A stretch of DNA of 64,000 bases, taken from Haematobia irritans. Its lineage: Eukaryota; Arthropoda; Insecta; Diptera; Muscidae. Location of the stretch: the NCBI RefSeq assembly GCF_050003625.1, contig NC_134397.1, forward strand, positions 64,702,669 through 64,766,668. The letters run 5' to 3'. Every line of letters starts with the position of its first letter. Position 1 is the stretch's first letter. Under the pieces are notes generated by a model. It was given only the letters and a program-made list of their open reading frames with translations, searched no databases and was not told the origin of the DNA. This document shows, one piece after another, positions 31,284 to 43,350 of the stretch. Both the position numbers and the translations under genes were made by a program.

Positions 31284-31709
31284 CGGTATTTTTTCAAACA
31301 AAATATTGTTTGTATTGTTGAAAAATATTATGTTTCACCTTAGGGCATACACTGGTAGTAAAAATTTTTAATGACATTTTCTTTGTATGGATATATTTTT
31401 ACGGCGCCAATTGGTTACTTCCATTATGTTACTTACAGCATACTCTCTAAGTCTCTCTTTCTAAACACATATATGTTTAAAGGCTATTTCCAAATTAATG
31501 TATGTTTGCATCTAAGCATATTATATTTACAAACATTTTATGTCCCAAACATAATATGTTCTAACGTATTAACATATATGTCCCAAACATGTTATGCTAG
31601 TTTATGAACATTGTATGCTTGCACTTAAAAATATTGTGTTAAAAAATGTGAGTTCCAAACATATAATTTTACACCCAAACATATGAAAAACAGTCTATTT
31701 CGTCCGTAT
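31179..31709. mobile_element. Element K with (TA)n microsatellite
   Basis: It begins CACCCTAAAAAAAATCGCTT after a TA, has repeated AAACATA motifs (CCCAAACATAATATGTTC, AACATATATGTCCCAAAC) and ends CATATGAAAAACAGTC then TTTCGTCCGTA. The same layout is seen at 58769-59745 and in fragments at 37235-37305 and 44448-44612. A short frame through the TA run is spurious. Confidence 0.75.
31235..31280. repeat. (AT)23 microsatellite
   Basis: A pure AT dinucleotide run of about 46 bp within element K. Confidence 0.97.
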
Positions 31710-32420
31710 AGACAATACTCACTAATTTAATTTAATTATAATTTCACTTTCAACTTCAATTTTAATTTTTTAATTAATTTTAATTTTAATAGCAATATTA
31801 ATATTACTATCAATTTAAATTTTCATTTAAATTCAGATCCTATTGAAATTAACAAATATAATATATTTTTTATGTCTAGACACTAATTTAATTAAAATTT
31901 AGATTTTTGTTTTACTTTTAAATATATTAATATTAAAACTAAAATTTAATTAAATTATTGTTTGTTTTTATTTCGTTTGATAATGTTCACAAATCCCATT
32001 GAAATTAAAAAAAAATACTAAAAAATTTATTTTTTATGTCAAAACACTACCCACTAATTTAATTAAAACCTAATTTTATTTTTTATAATACATAAAAGTT
32101 AAATTAAAGTAATCTTTGTTTTCATTTTTAGATAATGTTCCCAAATCCCATAGAAAGTAACAGTTATTGTATTTTTTAATTTTAATTATAATAATAGTTT
32201 CAACTTCAATTTTATTTTGCATAATAATTTTAAATTTTATTTTTGTTTTCATTTTTAGATAATGTTCCCAAATCCCATAGATATAAACAATTATTGTATT
32301 TTTTAATTTTAATTATAATAATAGTTTCAACTTCAATTTTATTTTGCATAATAATTTTAAATTTTATTTTAATTTTAATATTAATTTAAATTTAAGCTTT
32401 AGTTTTACTGTTAGATAAAG

Positions 32421-33682
32421 TAATATTAAGATTAATTTAAAAATTAATAAAAAGTCCTATTTAAATTAATATAAACAAAAATATTTGTATTATAATATTG
32501 CAATAAATGTATTAAACGCAATAAAATGAAAATTTCTTTCCGTCGATTAATTATTTTATAATCAGTGGATTTTCATTTTATGGCCATTCAAAACCATATT
32601 GTTTTTTTTATTTATTTTTTAATTAATCCAATTAATGATTAACTGGAATTTTTTTCAATTACAGTAATGATGGTATAAATAACCAACTTTATTTAAAAAT
32701 TTACTTATTAAAAAATTATTTGATAGGTTTAATGTCTGTGATAGATTTAAAAAAAAAAAATAGTCCAATCACTTAAATGTTTAATTTAATATTGTTTAAA
32801 GCTCAATTCAATTTTTAATTTGGAAAAAAATATTGATGCAAACTTTTCATCCACACTGTTCATTTTCCCAATTACTGTGACTCTTCCCAGCATGAAAAGA
32901 TAACAACAAAAATGCCCAAAATGCACATATCCATTTGTGTGGAATCGAACAATGAATACACAATTATTATTTTTGTGAAAAAAAATCAAATGAAATACGC
33001 ACATTTTTCATTTTGATAAAGAGTTTGTTCTTTTGTTGTTGGCGTTGTTGTTGTTTTCTTCTTTCTATTTGCTTTTGTGGGATTTCTAAACAAAACACGT
33101 TGCTACTTTAAAATCTTCTGGTAAAGATCGCGTTGTTTTTTTGCTTCGTTCTTGATTTGGGGTGCTGAGGTTTTTATTTTGTAAATATTCAAAAGCGTAG
33201 GAATATTTGGATAGTTTTCTATGAAACACAGATATTTGTTCGATTTCGTTGTTGTTGTTGCCAACGTTCCTACCATTTTAGAGGCCAAGTGTAAAATTAA
33301 TATTAGGATGGCAAAAATGCAACGAAAAAAAAATGTATCCGAAAAAACACACAACACCGGCTGTAGAAGAGCAGCCCCATCACCACTATCATTATCGGGA
33401 AACTGAAAATAATTTCGATAGAGTGCATTTGTTGTGTATTATTCACTTTATAAGATATGAGATGAGTAGATCATTACTATGTGTACAGTGCATTGAAAGT
33501 AATTTTAATTGAATTTATTGATTGAGTCAAAAGGAACTTTTTCGTAAAATGAAGATATTTTAAAAATAAATTAAAGAGAAAATAATGTTGGACAAATTTT
33601 AAAAATTTTGATAGATATTTCCATAAATGATTACAAAGCAAAAAATTTTGCAAAACCTAATTATTATGGCCCGCAATATTAC
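32421..33682. other. AT-rich spacer with a short unique island
   Basis: At 32540-32760 there are E-like TTAATTAATCCAATTAATG motifs. From 32780 to 33480 the sequence is unique with mixed composition and several small unsupported frames. No gene is supported. Confidence 0.4.
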
Positions 33683-33870
33683 ACTCATAAAACAGTGAAC
33701 CCACCAAGAAGGAAAATTTAGTTCAAATTTAGAAAATTTTAACTAAACCGCTTTCACAAAAATTATAAAAATATTTTTCGACCAATTTAAGAAAATCTAT
33801 TAGACATAATTACTTTTTTTTCACTTGTTAAAAATATTTCGAAGGAAAAAACTGGTTAAATTTCTTTAAA
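33683..33870 (+). mobile_element. M1 MITE fragment (left end)
   Basis: TA then CACTCATAAAACAGTGAACC, followed by M1 interior (AGAAAATTTTAACTAAACC, TTCGACCAATTTAAGAAAA). It is cut off around 33870. At 33950-34150 it is followed by a piece resembling the T element's middle (TTTAAAGAAATCGCTTTTAA, CATATTGAATC). Confidence 0.7.
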
Positions 33871-34319
33871 ATAATGAAATTGTATTTAATAGAAAGTACC
33901 TATTTATATGCGTCCAAAAATTTTATAGTTACATATAGGACACGAAATTTTGGAAATTTGAGTACATCCGTTGAAGTTGTATGTCTTTGAAGTAAGGAAA
34001 AAAACTAATTTAAAGAAATCGCTTTTAAATTAACTGACATATTGAATCTTTGGATTAAAAAGGTTTCAAATTAGGATAATACCTATTTTTAGGATTTTGC
34101 ACCTTCGGGTTAACCTTGTTTTTGGAATTAAGAAAATATTTTTAATTTGAAGTATCTGCACCAATGTGTTATATGTTTTTGCAGAAATTAATTTGTAAAT
34201 TTTACAAGAATTACTTTGTTAACATATAGCAAAATGAGAATGAATACTCAACAAATGAAGTCTAAAAAGAGATCGGCAAATGAGAATGAAAATTCAAAAA
34301 GTGAGGTCTGTATTACAAT

Positions 34320-36885
34320 CACAGTTACCAAAATTTAAAGAAAATTTTACAAAATTAAAAAATTCCAAATAAATATTCCTATAGAAAATTTTAACAAAAT
34401 TTTATTTTTACAGAAAACTTTGTCAAAATTTTATTTCTATGAAAAATTTTGTCAAAATTTTATTTCTATAGAAAATTTTGTAAACATTTTATTTCTATAG
34501 AAAATTTTATCAAAATTTTATTTCTATAGAAAATTTTTTAAAATTTTATTTTTATAGAAAATTTCTTAAAAATTTTATTTCTAAAGAAAATTTTTTTTAA
34601 AAAGTTTATTTCTTTTTTCTCATTCGTCTTGTTTTGTTATTGTTGGTTTTGTTCTTTAAGCATTGTTGTCGTTTTGTGTTTTTTTTTTTGATTCCAGCTT
34701 AAAACCATGCATTGACTAAACTACAAGTGTAGCTTAACCAACAGAGGAAAAGAATGTTTGTCAAATTTATTTGGGCAAAACCCTATAGACTGGTTGGATG
34801 GACTGAAGTTTCGGAATTATCAGAATAAATTCAGGCAGTTCATTAAACCCAACAATGAACCACACTTGAACCTTCCGAAAAAAAGGTTTTGCATGATAGC
34901 CGGCTTATGCCGAAATAAATTCGTACAAACATATCTCTTTTCCTATGTTGGTTAAGCTACACTTGTAGTTTAGTCAATGCATGGTTTTAAGCTGGAATCA
35001 AAAAAAAGACAAATTTTATTTCTATAGAAAGTTTTGTCAAGATTTTATTTCTATAGAAAATTTTATTTCTATAGAAAATTTTCTGAAAATTTTATTTCTA
35101 TCGAAAATTTTGTCACAATTTTATTTCTATAGAAAATTTTGTTAAAAATTTATTTCATAGAAAATTTTGTCAAAATTTTATTTCTATAGAAAATTTTCAA
35201 AATTTCATTTTTATAGAAAATTTTACAAAATTTCATTTCTATAGAAAAGTTTGTCAAAATTTCATTTCTATAGAACATTTTGTCAAAATTTTATTTCTAT
35301 AGAAAATTTTGTCAAAATTTTATTTCTATAGAAAATTTTGTGTAAATTTTATTTCTATAGAAAATTTTGTCGAAATTTTATTTCTATAGAAATTTTTTTC
35401 AACATTTTATTTCTATAAAAAATTTTGTCAAAAATTTATTTCTATAGAATATTTGGCCACAATTTTATTTCTATAGAAAATTTTGCCAAAAATACATTTC
35501 TATAGAAATTTTTGTCAAAATTTTATTTCTATAGAAAATTTTATCAAAAATTTATTTCTAGAGAAAATTTTATTTCTATAGAAAAGTTTGTCAAAATTTT
35601 ATTTCTATAGAAATTTTTTTCAAAATTTTATTTGTATATTATGTCTATAAAAAATTTTATGAAAATTTTCATTTCATTTATTTACCTTCGCATTTGGCCA
35701 CAATTTTATTTCTATAGAAAATTTTGCCAAAATTACATTTCTATAGAAATTTTTGTCAAAATTTTATTTCTATAGAAAGTTTTGTCAAAATTTTATTTCT
35801 ATAGAAAATTTTATCAAAAATTTATTTCTAGAGAAAATTTTATTTCAATAGAAAATTTAGTCAAAATTTTATTTCTATAGAAAATTTTATCAGAATTTTA
35901 TTTCTACAGAAAATTTTATTTCTATAGTAAATTTTGTCAACATTTTATTTCTATAGAAAATTTTGTCAAAATTTTATTTTGTGAAAATTTTGTGAAAATT
36001 TTCATTTATTTATCTTCGCATAATATGTAAGCCAAATCGATTATAAGCATCAACATAAGAGACCATAAATATAATATTGAGATATTTAATAATTAATTGA
36101 TAATTGGATAACTTAATAATTAAAGCTACAAATAAAAATTATCATATCTATAGAACATTTTGTCAACATTTTATTTCTATAGAAAATTTTGTCAAAATTT
36201 TATTCCTATAAAAAATTTTGTGAAAATTGTATTTCTATAGAAAATTTTGTCAACATTTTATTTCTTTAGAAAATTTTGTCAAAATCTTACTTCTATAGAA
36301 AATTTTGTCAAAATTTTTTTTATAGAATATATTGTTAAAATTTAATTCCTATAGATTTTTTTTTTTAATTTTATTTCTATAGAATTTTTTTTTAAATTTT
36401 ATTTCTATAGAAAATGTTGTCAAAATTTTATTTCTATAGAAAATTTCGTCAAAATTTTATTTCTATAGAAAATTTCGTTAAAATTGATTTCTATTGATAA
36501 TTTTGTCAAAATTTTATTTCTATAGAAAATTTTCTCAAAATTTTATTTCTATAGAAAATTTTATGAAAATATACAATTCATTTCATTTATTTTTTTTTTC
36601 GAATTATCTGTAAGTCTGGTGTGGCCAATTTGATTTTAAGCATCAACAGAAGAGACCATAAGTATAATATTGAGATATTTAATAATTAATTGATAATTAG
36701 ATAACTTAATAATTAAAGCTACAAATACAAATTATTATTTCTATAGAAAACTTCGTCAACATTTTATTTCTATTGAATTTATTGTCAAAATTGTTTTTAT
36801 ATGGAAAATCTTGTTAAAATTGTTAAAAAATCTATAAAAATATAGAATATTTTTTCAAAATTTTATTTCTATAGAAAATTGAAGT
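34320..36885. mobile_element. hAT1 element copy with minisatellite, right end lost
   Basis: It opens CACAGTTACCAAAATTTAAA, close to the hAT1 end CACGGTTGCCAAA, and runs into about 2.4 kb of the 29-bp minisatellite in the opposite orientation to the 24.5-27.3 kb array. A foldback element is nested at 34682-35007. The right terminus is missing: the array stops at about 36885 against a LINE fragment. A 591-bp higher-order duplication (markers ATCAACA..AGAGACCATAA at 36051 and 36642) adds unique-looking 150-bp blocks. Confidence 0.7.
34682..35007. mobile_element. Foldback MITE with 72-bp inverted arms
   Basis: Arms 34682-34753 and 34936-35007 are reverse complements with one mismatch. They include GATTCCAGCTTAAAACCATG and CTACAAGTGTAGCTTAACC. 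The 180-nt centre contains a 65-codon frame that I judge fortuitous because it spans into the arm. It interrupts the minisatellite of the hAT1 copy. Its superfamily is unknown. Confidence 0.85.
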
Positions 36886-36889
36886 CCCT

Positions 36890-37130
36890 CTTAGTTGGAG
36901 AGGAAAACATCAAGAAATGTTGACATAAATATATATTCGGAAAATAAACATGATCCAGGGAGGATTCTGCCAGACACTGCCGCAAATCTCTCAACGACAT
37001 GTTGGTATGCCTCTGGCTAGCTGCAAGCTCACACTACATGAGAAGGCTGTTATGAAAGAAGAGCTTTCATTTCTGGGCAACGAAATTTTAGACGAGCAAC
37101 GCAAAGAAATTATGTTTAAAAATAAATAAA
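36890..37130 (+). mobile_element. LINE ORF2 fragment with internal deletion
   Basis: ACTGCCGCAAATCTCTCAA (RNase H region, equals about 52714-52732 in the long LINE) is joined to GTTGGTATGCCTCTGGC and ATGAGAAGGCTGTTATGA (equals 52857-52914). About 120 nt of the intervening catalytic region is lost. It is followed by a lysine-rich end and poly-A-like sequence. A non-functional relic. Confidence 0.7.
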
Positions 37131-37234
37131 AAAAAAATTGTTACAAACCCCATTCATAAATTCGAGTTTATTTGCTAGTAGGGGAATTTCGTTTGTCTAA
37201 TACTTCGTTCCCTAGTATAGGAACGCAAAAATTA

Positions 37235-37305
37235 TACGTTTGTCAAACATATAATTTTTACACCCAAACATATGAAAAACAGTCTTTTTCGTCCGTGTAT
37301 TAATA
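37235..37305. mobile_element. Element K terminal fragment
   Basis: CAAACATATAATTTTTACACC, CAAACATATGAAAAACAGTC and TTTTTCGTCCGTGTA match the right end of K. It is preceded (37150-37230) by a P-like end with GGGGAATTTCGTTTGTCTAA. Confidence 0.6.
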
Positions 37306-38100
37306 TAATTTTGTTTCGCTTTACTTCAATTTATTTTATATAAATTTAGGGTTATCTCGTTAACTCCTTACGTGTTCTTTACAAATCATTTTCCATTATG
37401 CCATTCCATTGTAATACCTAAATTATCCTCTGGTTATTATTTTCCGTCACCACCTTCAATAATATCTTATATGCCACCCCCTTTTCCGTATGACCTTGAC
37501 TGCGGTTGTGTATTACTCTTTTAAAAAATATTTATGCCTTTGTGAAAAAAATGCATTGCAAAAACTTGTAGCTGATAGCTGGTCTGTGGTCTTTGGTTCT
37601 GGTAATTTTCCCCCACGAGAAACGGACAGAATAATGCACATAGATGATATTTTGTTTATTTAAAAAATATATATTTTAATCTTTTTTTTTTTTTGATTTG
37701 GTTGTTTAGAAGATGCAATAGCGTTGCTGGTTTTTTTCTTTTGGCAAAATTTTTCGAAAATATACCAAAAGACGTAAATGCTAAAATTTATGCATTTTTT
37801 ACAATGAAAAACAGAACAAAAAAGCATTTTGTAAATATTCCACTATACTACATGTGACTATGTGTGGTTGTCAGTATGAATATTTGTTGAATATAAGTAT
37901 GTATATATTTTTAAAATAATGTAGTAAGAAGCTTTTTTTGATGATTGAAATGATTAGTAGTGGTAGGTAATGCTTTGGTTCATGGGTGGCAATTGTCGTC
38001 AGGAGCGTATGTTAATGGATTGGGGATAAATGTGAAAGAATGGAATTTATTCGACCATTTAATAAATTCAATGTGGGGTCATTGATTTAGAGATGTAAGT
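37306..38100. other. Unique spacer
   Basis: Mixed composition with no repeat family or coding frame that I recognise. Confidence 0.4.
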
Positions 38101-38104
38101 TAAG

Positions 38105-38460
38105 TTTAGGTGGCCGCCTTCTTTATTTCAGGCTCACTTAGACTATTCAGTCCATTGTGATACTAACTTATAGTTTTTTTACCGCTGAATCCTTACGATT
38201 ATTTTCTTCTGTTGAATTAACTTGATTTTTCCAAAAATCATTAGACTGCTTAAGATAATATTTTCCAGGTCCTCGAGTTATAGAAATATGTCCCCAATGC
38301 TTATATGCTTACGTCGCAAACAAAATGCAGGACACTCGTACAAAAGGTATTCAATTGATTATTTTTCCTCCGCAGTTGTCAATGTACTTCACGCCGATAG
38401 TTTTTGAAAACTTGAAATTCAGGCAGCGTTATTGCAGATATCAGGAGTGAAACTTTACGT
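38105..38460 (-). mobile_element. LINE 3' fragment, decayed
   Basis: Reverse of the LINE 3' end: the tail (GGTGGCCGCC, TTTCAGGCTCACTTAGACTA, TTCAGTCCATTGTGATAC) is followed by decayed ORF2 C-terminal sequence equivalent to 53040-53330, with several frame breaks. Unlike the copy at 18815-19140, it retains the 39-nt tail block. Confidence 0.8.
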
Positions 38461-38516
38461 CTTGAAAACACTGACATATCTAGTGCCATATTTGCAACAC
38501 TGGCAATACTTCCATT

Positions 38517-39127
38517 CAGTGTTGCCAGGGAAAATTTTCGGTTTACCCACAAATAGTAGATTTTGTTCTGTTTGGTAGAATTTTGATGTTTTGGTAGATC
38601 AAATCTCTATAGAAATAAATAAATTTGGAAAAAGTTTCTATAAAATTTTTTTGAGAAATGTATAGAAATAAAATTTTGACAAAATTTTCTATAGAAATAA
38701 AATTTTGAAAAAAATTTCTATAGGAATAAAATTTTGACAAAATTTTCTATAGAAGTAAAATTTTGAAAAAAAAATTTCGGTAGAAATAAAATTTTGGCAA
38801 ATTTTTGACAAAATTTTCTATAGAAATAAAATTTTGGCAAACTTTTTCACAGAAATAAAATTTTGACAAAATTTTTTATAGAAATAAAATTTTGACAAAA
38901 TTTTCTATAGAAATAAAATTAATAAAAAATATAAATATAATAGAAATAATAAAAAAAAAATAATTTCTATAGAAATAAAAGTTTGCAAAAAATCTATAAA
39001 AATAAAATTTTGACAAAATTTTCTAAAGGAATAAAATTTTGACAAATTTTTCTATAGAAATATTTATTTGATAGATTTGTGGTAAAAAGTTCTTAAATTT
39101 TTGGTAGATATTTGTTTGGCAACCGTG
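38517..39127. mobile_element. hAT1 element with short minisatellite
   Basis: It starts CAGTGTTGCCAGGGAAAA and ends TTTGTTTGGCAACCGTG, with subterminal GGTAGATTTTG/GGTAGATATTTG motifs and about 15 minisatellite units between. Flanking octamers (CTTCCATT and CTTAACAC) do not match, so the insertion is old or rearranged. Confidence 0.8.
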
Positions 39128-39436
39128 CTTAACACACATTGTTAAAGATCAAGCCTTGCCTGCTTCTAATTTCCTCCTTTAGGACCACCACAATGTAAAA
39201 ATTATTAAAAATTGTGTTGATTGATAAAGTGCCCTTGCGTTCGTACAAAACGCTAAATTTTAGAAGAAAAAAACCTACATGTAGGGAATTTCCCCCACTT
39301 CTAGAAACACTGCCCCCATTAGACATTCGTCGTCATAACAGCCATCTCACTCTGTATGATCTGGCAGGTGTAGCCAACAGAGTCTAGTTACCATCGAATA
39401 TATAACGTAGCTCCGAGTATTGCTAACTCATTTGAT
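39128..39436. other. Unclassified spacer
   Basis: Short non-repeat DNA. I see nothing specific. Confidence 0.35.
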
Positions 39437-39971
39437 TTGCAAAAAAAGCGTCGCCAAAAAAGTAGACAAAATGCTCTTTTTGGATCCGGAAGTGGTGCAA
39501 AATTGGCGCAGAATTTAACATGGGCTTGTCATAGGACGGATGTCCACCATTTCAACAGCCGTTTCACTGAATATGCATCACTTCTTTAGATGTGATCCGA
39601 ATTCAGTGTTTTGGATGTGAATTAAAAAATTTTGTGGCATTTTGACAAATAATTAATTATTATAATTTTTTATGATTTTTAATGCAATCTAACGCTTGTC
39701 TGAAACCCTTGATCGCAAATATTTTCAAAACGTCGCAATTTTTCTAGAATGAATTTAGGAATTTTTTCGGCAAAATTTGTACCATTTTATTAATCCTTAC
39801 TCTGTTCTTAACATATTTGAAACAAAAAAAAATTAAAATTGCCCTTTAAAAGTATGAAAACAGCGAGTTATAAAAAAGTGCATTAAAATAAAGAACATCT
39901 GTGGAAGGACATTTTTGGAAGTGCTTTTAAAGTTGTGCCTTTAGAAGTACTTCCAAATTTGTTTGCTGGGT
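39437..39971 (-). mobile_element. Dispersed element D, reversed copy
   Basis: It runs from GCAAAAAAAGCGTCGCC to ACTTCCAAATTTGTTTGCTG and carries the same internal order, reversed, as 16523-17078 (GGGCTTGTCATAGGACGGAT, CATTTCAACAGCCGTTTCAC, GCATCACTTCTTTAGATGTG). Confidence 0.75.
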
Positions 39972-39975
39972 GATA

Positions 39976-40516
39976 ATGCATTTACCAGAGATCTCAGATC
40001 GAGGTTGTCGATGTATTGAAAATCCACTTTTGTCTATTCATTGACTAACAGTGAGGTTTCAAAGCTGACTAGTTCATGCAATGTGGTCTCAGTAGACCTA
40101 CTCCATTTTAGTTTCGAGAATAATTTTATCTAATCAACTTTAGTTCTCAGATTAATGTCTATCAACCTGTCCAGAGTCTTAAGAAGAGCATCCTTGTGCT
40201 AAGTGGTCGGTAATCCTTCACACCTGAATGAAAGAATTTTCCCGTTTTAGGGATAAAAACAACGTTTGTCTCCTTCCACTTTCTTGGGATATGCACTGTC
40301 TCAAACAATTGTCCGTACACCAAACTTGTGAAAATATATTTCATCGTATCGTAGCAACTATATAATTTCATTTTATTTTATTTTTTTTTCGTATAAAATA
40401 GAAAATAATCATTCAAGCTTGATCTTTAAAATATAATTTACTTGAAACGAACTGGCCTGAGATGAAATGAAATATAACTTTAACAGTTTGGTGTACGGAC
40501 AATTGTTTGAGACAGT
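39976..40516 (-). pseudogene. LINE reverse-transcriptase fragment with snap-back arm
   Basis: On the minus strand, decayed frames give FETVHIPRKWKETNVVFIPK, then KDYRPLS, then LLKTLDRLID, the finger/palm start typical of I/LOA-type LINE reverse transcriptases. Further weak similarity runs to about 39985 (TETALH-like region). Frameshifts and stops are present. The 5' side ends in a 32-bp sequence repeated in inverted orientation 158 nt away. The clade call is an inference from motif style. Confidence 0.75.
40295..40516. repeat. Perfect 32-bp inverted repeat
   Basis: Arms 40295-40326 and 40485-40516 are exact reverse complements (core CAAACAATTGTCCGTACACC), with a 158-nt spacer. One arm is LINE coding sequence, so the other is a copied inverted piece. 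Confidence 0.92.
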
Positions 40517-41806
40517 TTATGCTAATTGGATGCAGATGAAAATCATTTAATTTTGAAAAATTGGAGTTAATTTTAGAAATCTTTTTTGACGGGGCCTGTG
40601 TTCATAACGCCTCACTATTCAAATTTCTTGGATTTCACCAGATTGTAATACGCTGTCTTTGGCACACTTGGCACAAACGTTGACCATTCGTTTCGCCAAC
40701 TCAAGTAAAATTTAAAAGTAATTTTTTAAAGTATTGATAGTCGATTTTTCAGGTGATGACTTCGCCTTTGTGTTTTTTCGACATTAGTCGACTATTAGTC
40801 GAGTTTTGGACGTTTGTATCCTTAGAAAGACATTGAAATTTGAGCACTATCCACATAACACTGGGGTCGAGTATATGAGTTTATAAAAATTCTATTGTGA
40901 TAAATTTACCCCCATTTTGCTTATACGCCCTTGTTCTAGCACGTTTTATAAATTATTCGATTAATTGCGAGTGTGTGGGAACAAGGAACAAAGACTAACA
41001 AAATGTTCTATCATTTTTTCATAGAAAACAGAAAAAATCTCTGTAAAGATGATTAATTTTTTTCCTTATTACTGCACCGCTCTCCGCAACTCCCTTAAGC
41101 AAGTGATAGTAAAGAAAATCCACCACCCTGATTTATATCTGTAATCAACGTCACGATGGGGGAAAAATGAAACAATTAAAACTCAAGACAATTTCGTAAA
41201 AACATATTCAAAAGCCAACAATAACACCAAGAGACATCTTAGGGAAATTTGAACAAAAAAAACTCAAACTGACAATATTAACAAAAATGCAGGCATTTTG
41301 AAAAAAATTAAAACAACAATAATTAAAAAATATAAAATAAAAAGTGCCAAAAATTTTAAACAAATCAAAAAAATTAAAATATAGAAGGACAGACGGACCG
41401 CAAAACATTTGAAGGAAGAAATGTATTGTAACACAAAAAATGCTATAAATCAACATTGCAAAAAGAACAAACAAAACAAAAAAATTAAATAAATAATGAA
41501 ATTAAATAAACATGCATTTTGCATCTGTGCGCATTGGATTACCAATAGTTTTAAAAATAGTTCTACAGATAAATTCATTGTGAAGGTGATTTTCGGAATA
41601 ATATAGAAAAACACTGCACTTGCTTTTTGGCAAATTTATTAATGGAGATCACAATGGAATTAGAGCAGGGACAATAGAGTAATAGACTATGGCTACAAAC
41701 TCCAGGACTTTTTAATCGTTAAATTCGAATGGGTTTTACATCGATTTCCGACAATGACTAAAAGTCATAATCGTTTTACTTAGGTCGTCATTTCTTTAGA
41801 CATAAG
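40517..41806. other. Unclassified spacer
   Basis: Largely unique AT-rich DNA. No gene is supported; the 88-codon minus frame at 41208-41474 is F/N-rich low complexity. Confidence 0.4.
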
Positions 41807-41808
41807 TA

Positions 41809-42483
41809 CACTCAAAAAAAGTTTACTTGGATCCAAAGATTTTGACCTTCCTTTAAGGATTTTGGTATTCATTCCGAGCCAAAGATGTGGGTTCTTTAAA
41901 ATAAGGAAATTTTTTTGCGTCCTATCTGGTTTTAAATCTAGGATCTATAAAATTAAATTTAGAATACAGATCTCATTTATCGAATTTACATTCTATTTTT
42001 CCGATATATTAATAAAGCTATTCACGTACAAACAAATGCTAGCTTAAAAATCCAAATTATGACGGATACTTCGAAGTAAAAAATATTTTCTTAATTCCAA
42101 ACAAAAAAAAAAAAACTTTAAACCAAAGATGTTCAATCCTCAAAATAAGCCTTAGCCTATATTTGAAGCTTTTTTATCTTAAATCTAAATATTCAATATT
42201 TCACTTAATTTAAGGACGATTTCTTTAAATCAAAAGTGTGTTTCTTAACTTTAAGGAAAATTTGCCTTAGTTTAAAGACATGCAACTTTAACGTAGGGAC
42301 GCAAATTTTCAAAATGTCTGTCCTAAATGTAATGAAAAAAAAATGTTGAAGCAAAGATTATACAATTTCCTTTAATTAAAATTTCATTATTTTAAAGAAA
42401 TTTGTCCTTAATAGTGTGTAAATTGTGCATCCTAAAATTGAGGTAGCGTAATCTTTAATATCACGTAAATATTTTTTTCAAAG
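41809..42483 (+). mobile_element. MITE, family T, complete copy
   Basis: TA then CACTCAAAAAAAGTTTACTT, GATCCAAAGATTTTGACC, TTTTGGTATTCATTCCGAGC, ending ATATTTTTTTCAAAG then TA. It is co-linear with 17624-18286 over its whole length. Confidence 0.85.
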
Positions 42484-42687
42484 TAGATGCAATTAGATAG
42501 AAAATTAAAATAACAATTTTGATCTTTCCTCAATTTAATAGAATTGAGGAAATATGTTGGGTGTATTTTGAATTAAAGGGGTAGTGCAATTTGATTTTGA
42601 TGAATGCTTATTGACAAAACTATTAATAAAAATTAAATTATTTAAAATTTTAATTTAATTAATTTTTATGCCCTCCATCATAGGATG

Positions 42688-42775
42688 GGGGAGTCCGAAC
42701 GGCGTTCCACATTCCAGTGAAACCACTTTGAGAAGCTTTGAAACCGTCAGAAATGTCACCAGCATTAATGAGGTA
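42688..42775 (-). mobile_element. S1 SINE body fragment
   Basis: GAGTCCGAACGGCGTTCCAC, GTGAAACCACTTTGAGAAGC and GTCAGAAATGTCACCAGCAT match the body of the full SINE at 3329-3660. Head and tail are both missing. Confidence 0.85.
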
Positions 42776-43089
42776 ATGCTGAGCAAATTTCATCAGATCC
42801 GTCTGAAATTTGGTACATGGTGTTGGTATATGGTCTCTAATAACCATGCTGAAATTAGTCCACATCAAATGTGGAACATGGTGTTAGTATATGGTCTCTA
42901 ACATCCATGCAAAAATTGGTCCACATCGGTTCACAATTATATATAGCCCCAATATAAACCGATCCCCAGATTTGATCTCCGGAGCCGCTAGAAGGAGCAA
43001 AATTCGTCCGATCCGGTTCAAATATAGAACGTGGTGTTAGTATATGGCCCCTAATAAACTTACCAAAATTGGTCCATATCGGTCTATAG

Positions 43090-43350
43090 TTATATTTATT
43101 TCTATAGAAACTTTTGTCAAAAATTTGTTTCCATAGAAAATTGTGTCAAAATTTTATTTCTATAGAAAAGTTTGTTAAAATTTTATTTCTATAGAATATT
43201 TTGTTAAAATTTCATTTCTATAGAAAATTTTACCGAAACTTTATTTCTTTGGAAAATTTTGTCAAAATTTTATTTCTATAGAAAATTTTGTTAAAATTTT
43301 ATTTCTATAGAAAATTTTGTCAAAATTTTATTTCTATAGAAAACTTTGTC
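43090..43350. repeat. 29-bp minisatellite, nine units
   Basis: The same unit as the other arrays (TTTCTATAGAAAATTTTG with TCAAAATT), here within element B without visible hAT1 ends. This suggests the array can spread, or was left, without its carrier. Confidence 0.85.

Larger units (their letters stand above)
29176..32420. repeat. Degenerate AT-rich tandem array (~125-600-bp units)
   Basis: At least a dozen imperfect units. Each carries TCAGATCCCATTGAAATTAAC (or close variants; 29473, 30064, 30308, 30540, 30670, 30848, 31010, 31133, 31840, 31988, 32141, 32268), often preceded by TTTTAGATAATATTC. Many are followed by CTAGACACTACTCACTAATT and runs of TTTTAATTTTAATTTTAG. The first two units share a further ~130-nt block (GCTAAGGATTTTTT, ATATCCTTTTTGGGATCTG) at about 29281 and 29731. 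Unit length varies. A K element is inserted at 31179. Confidence 0.75.

Noticed and set aside
31146..31343. 65-codon frame with an IYIYIY run
   Set aside because: Translation of an (AT)n microsatellite within element K.
34758..34955. 65-codon frame in the foldback element
   Set aside because: It runs from the element centre into the inverted arm and resembles no transposase.
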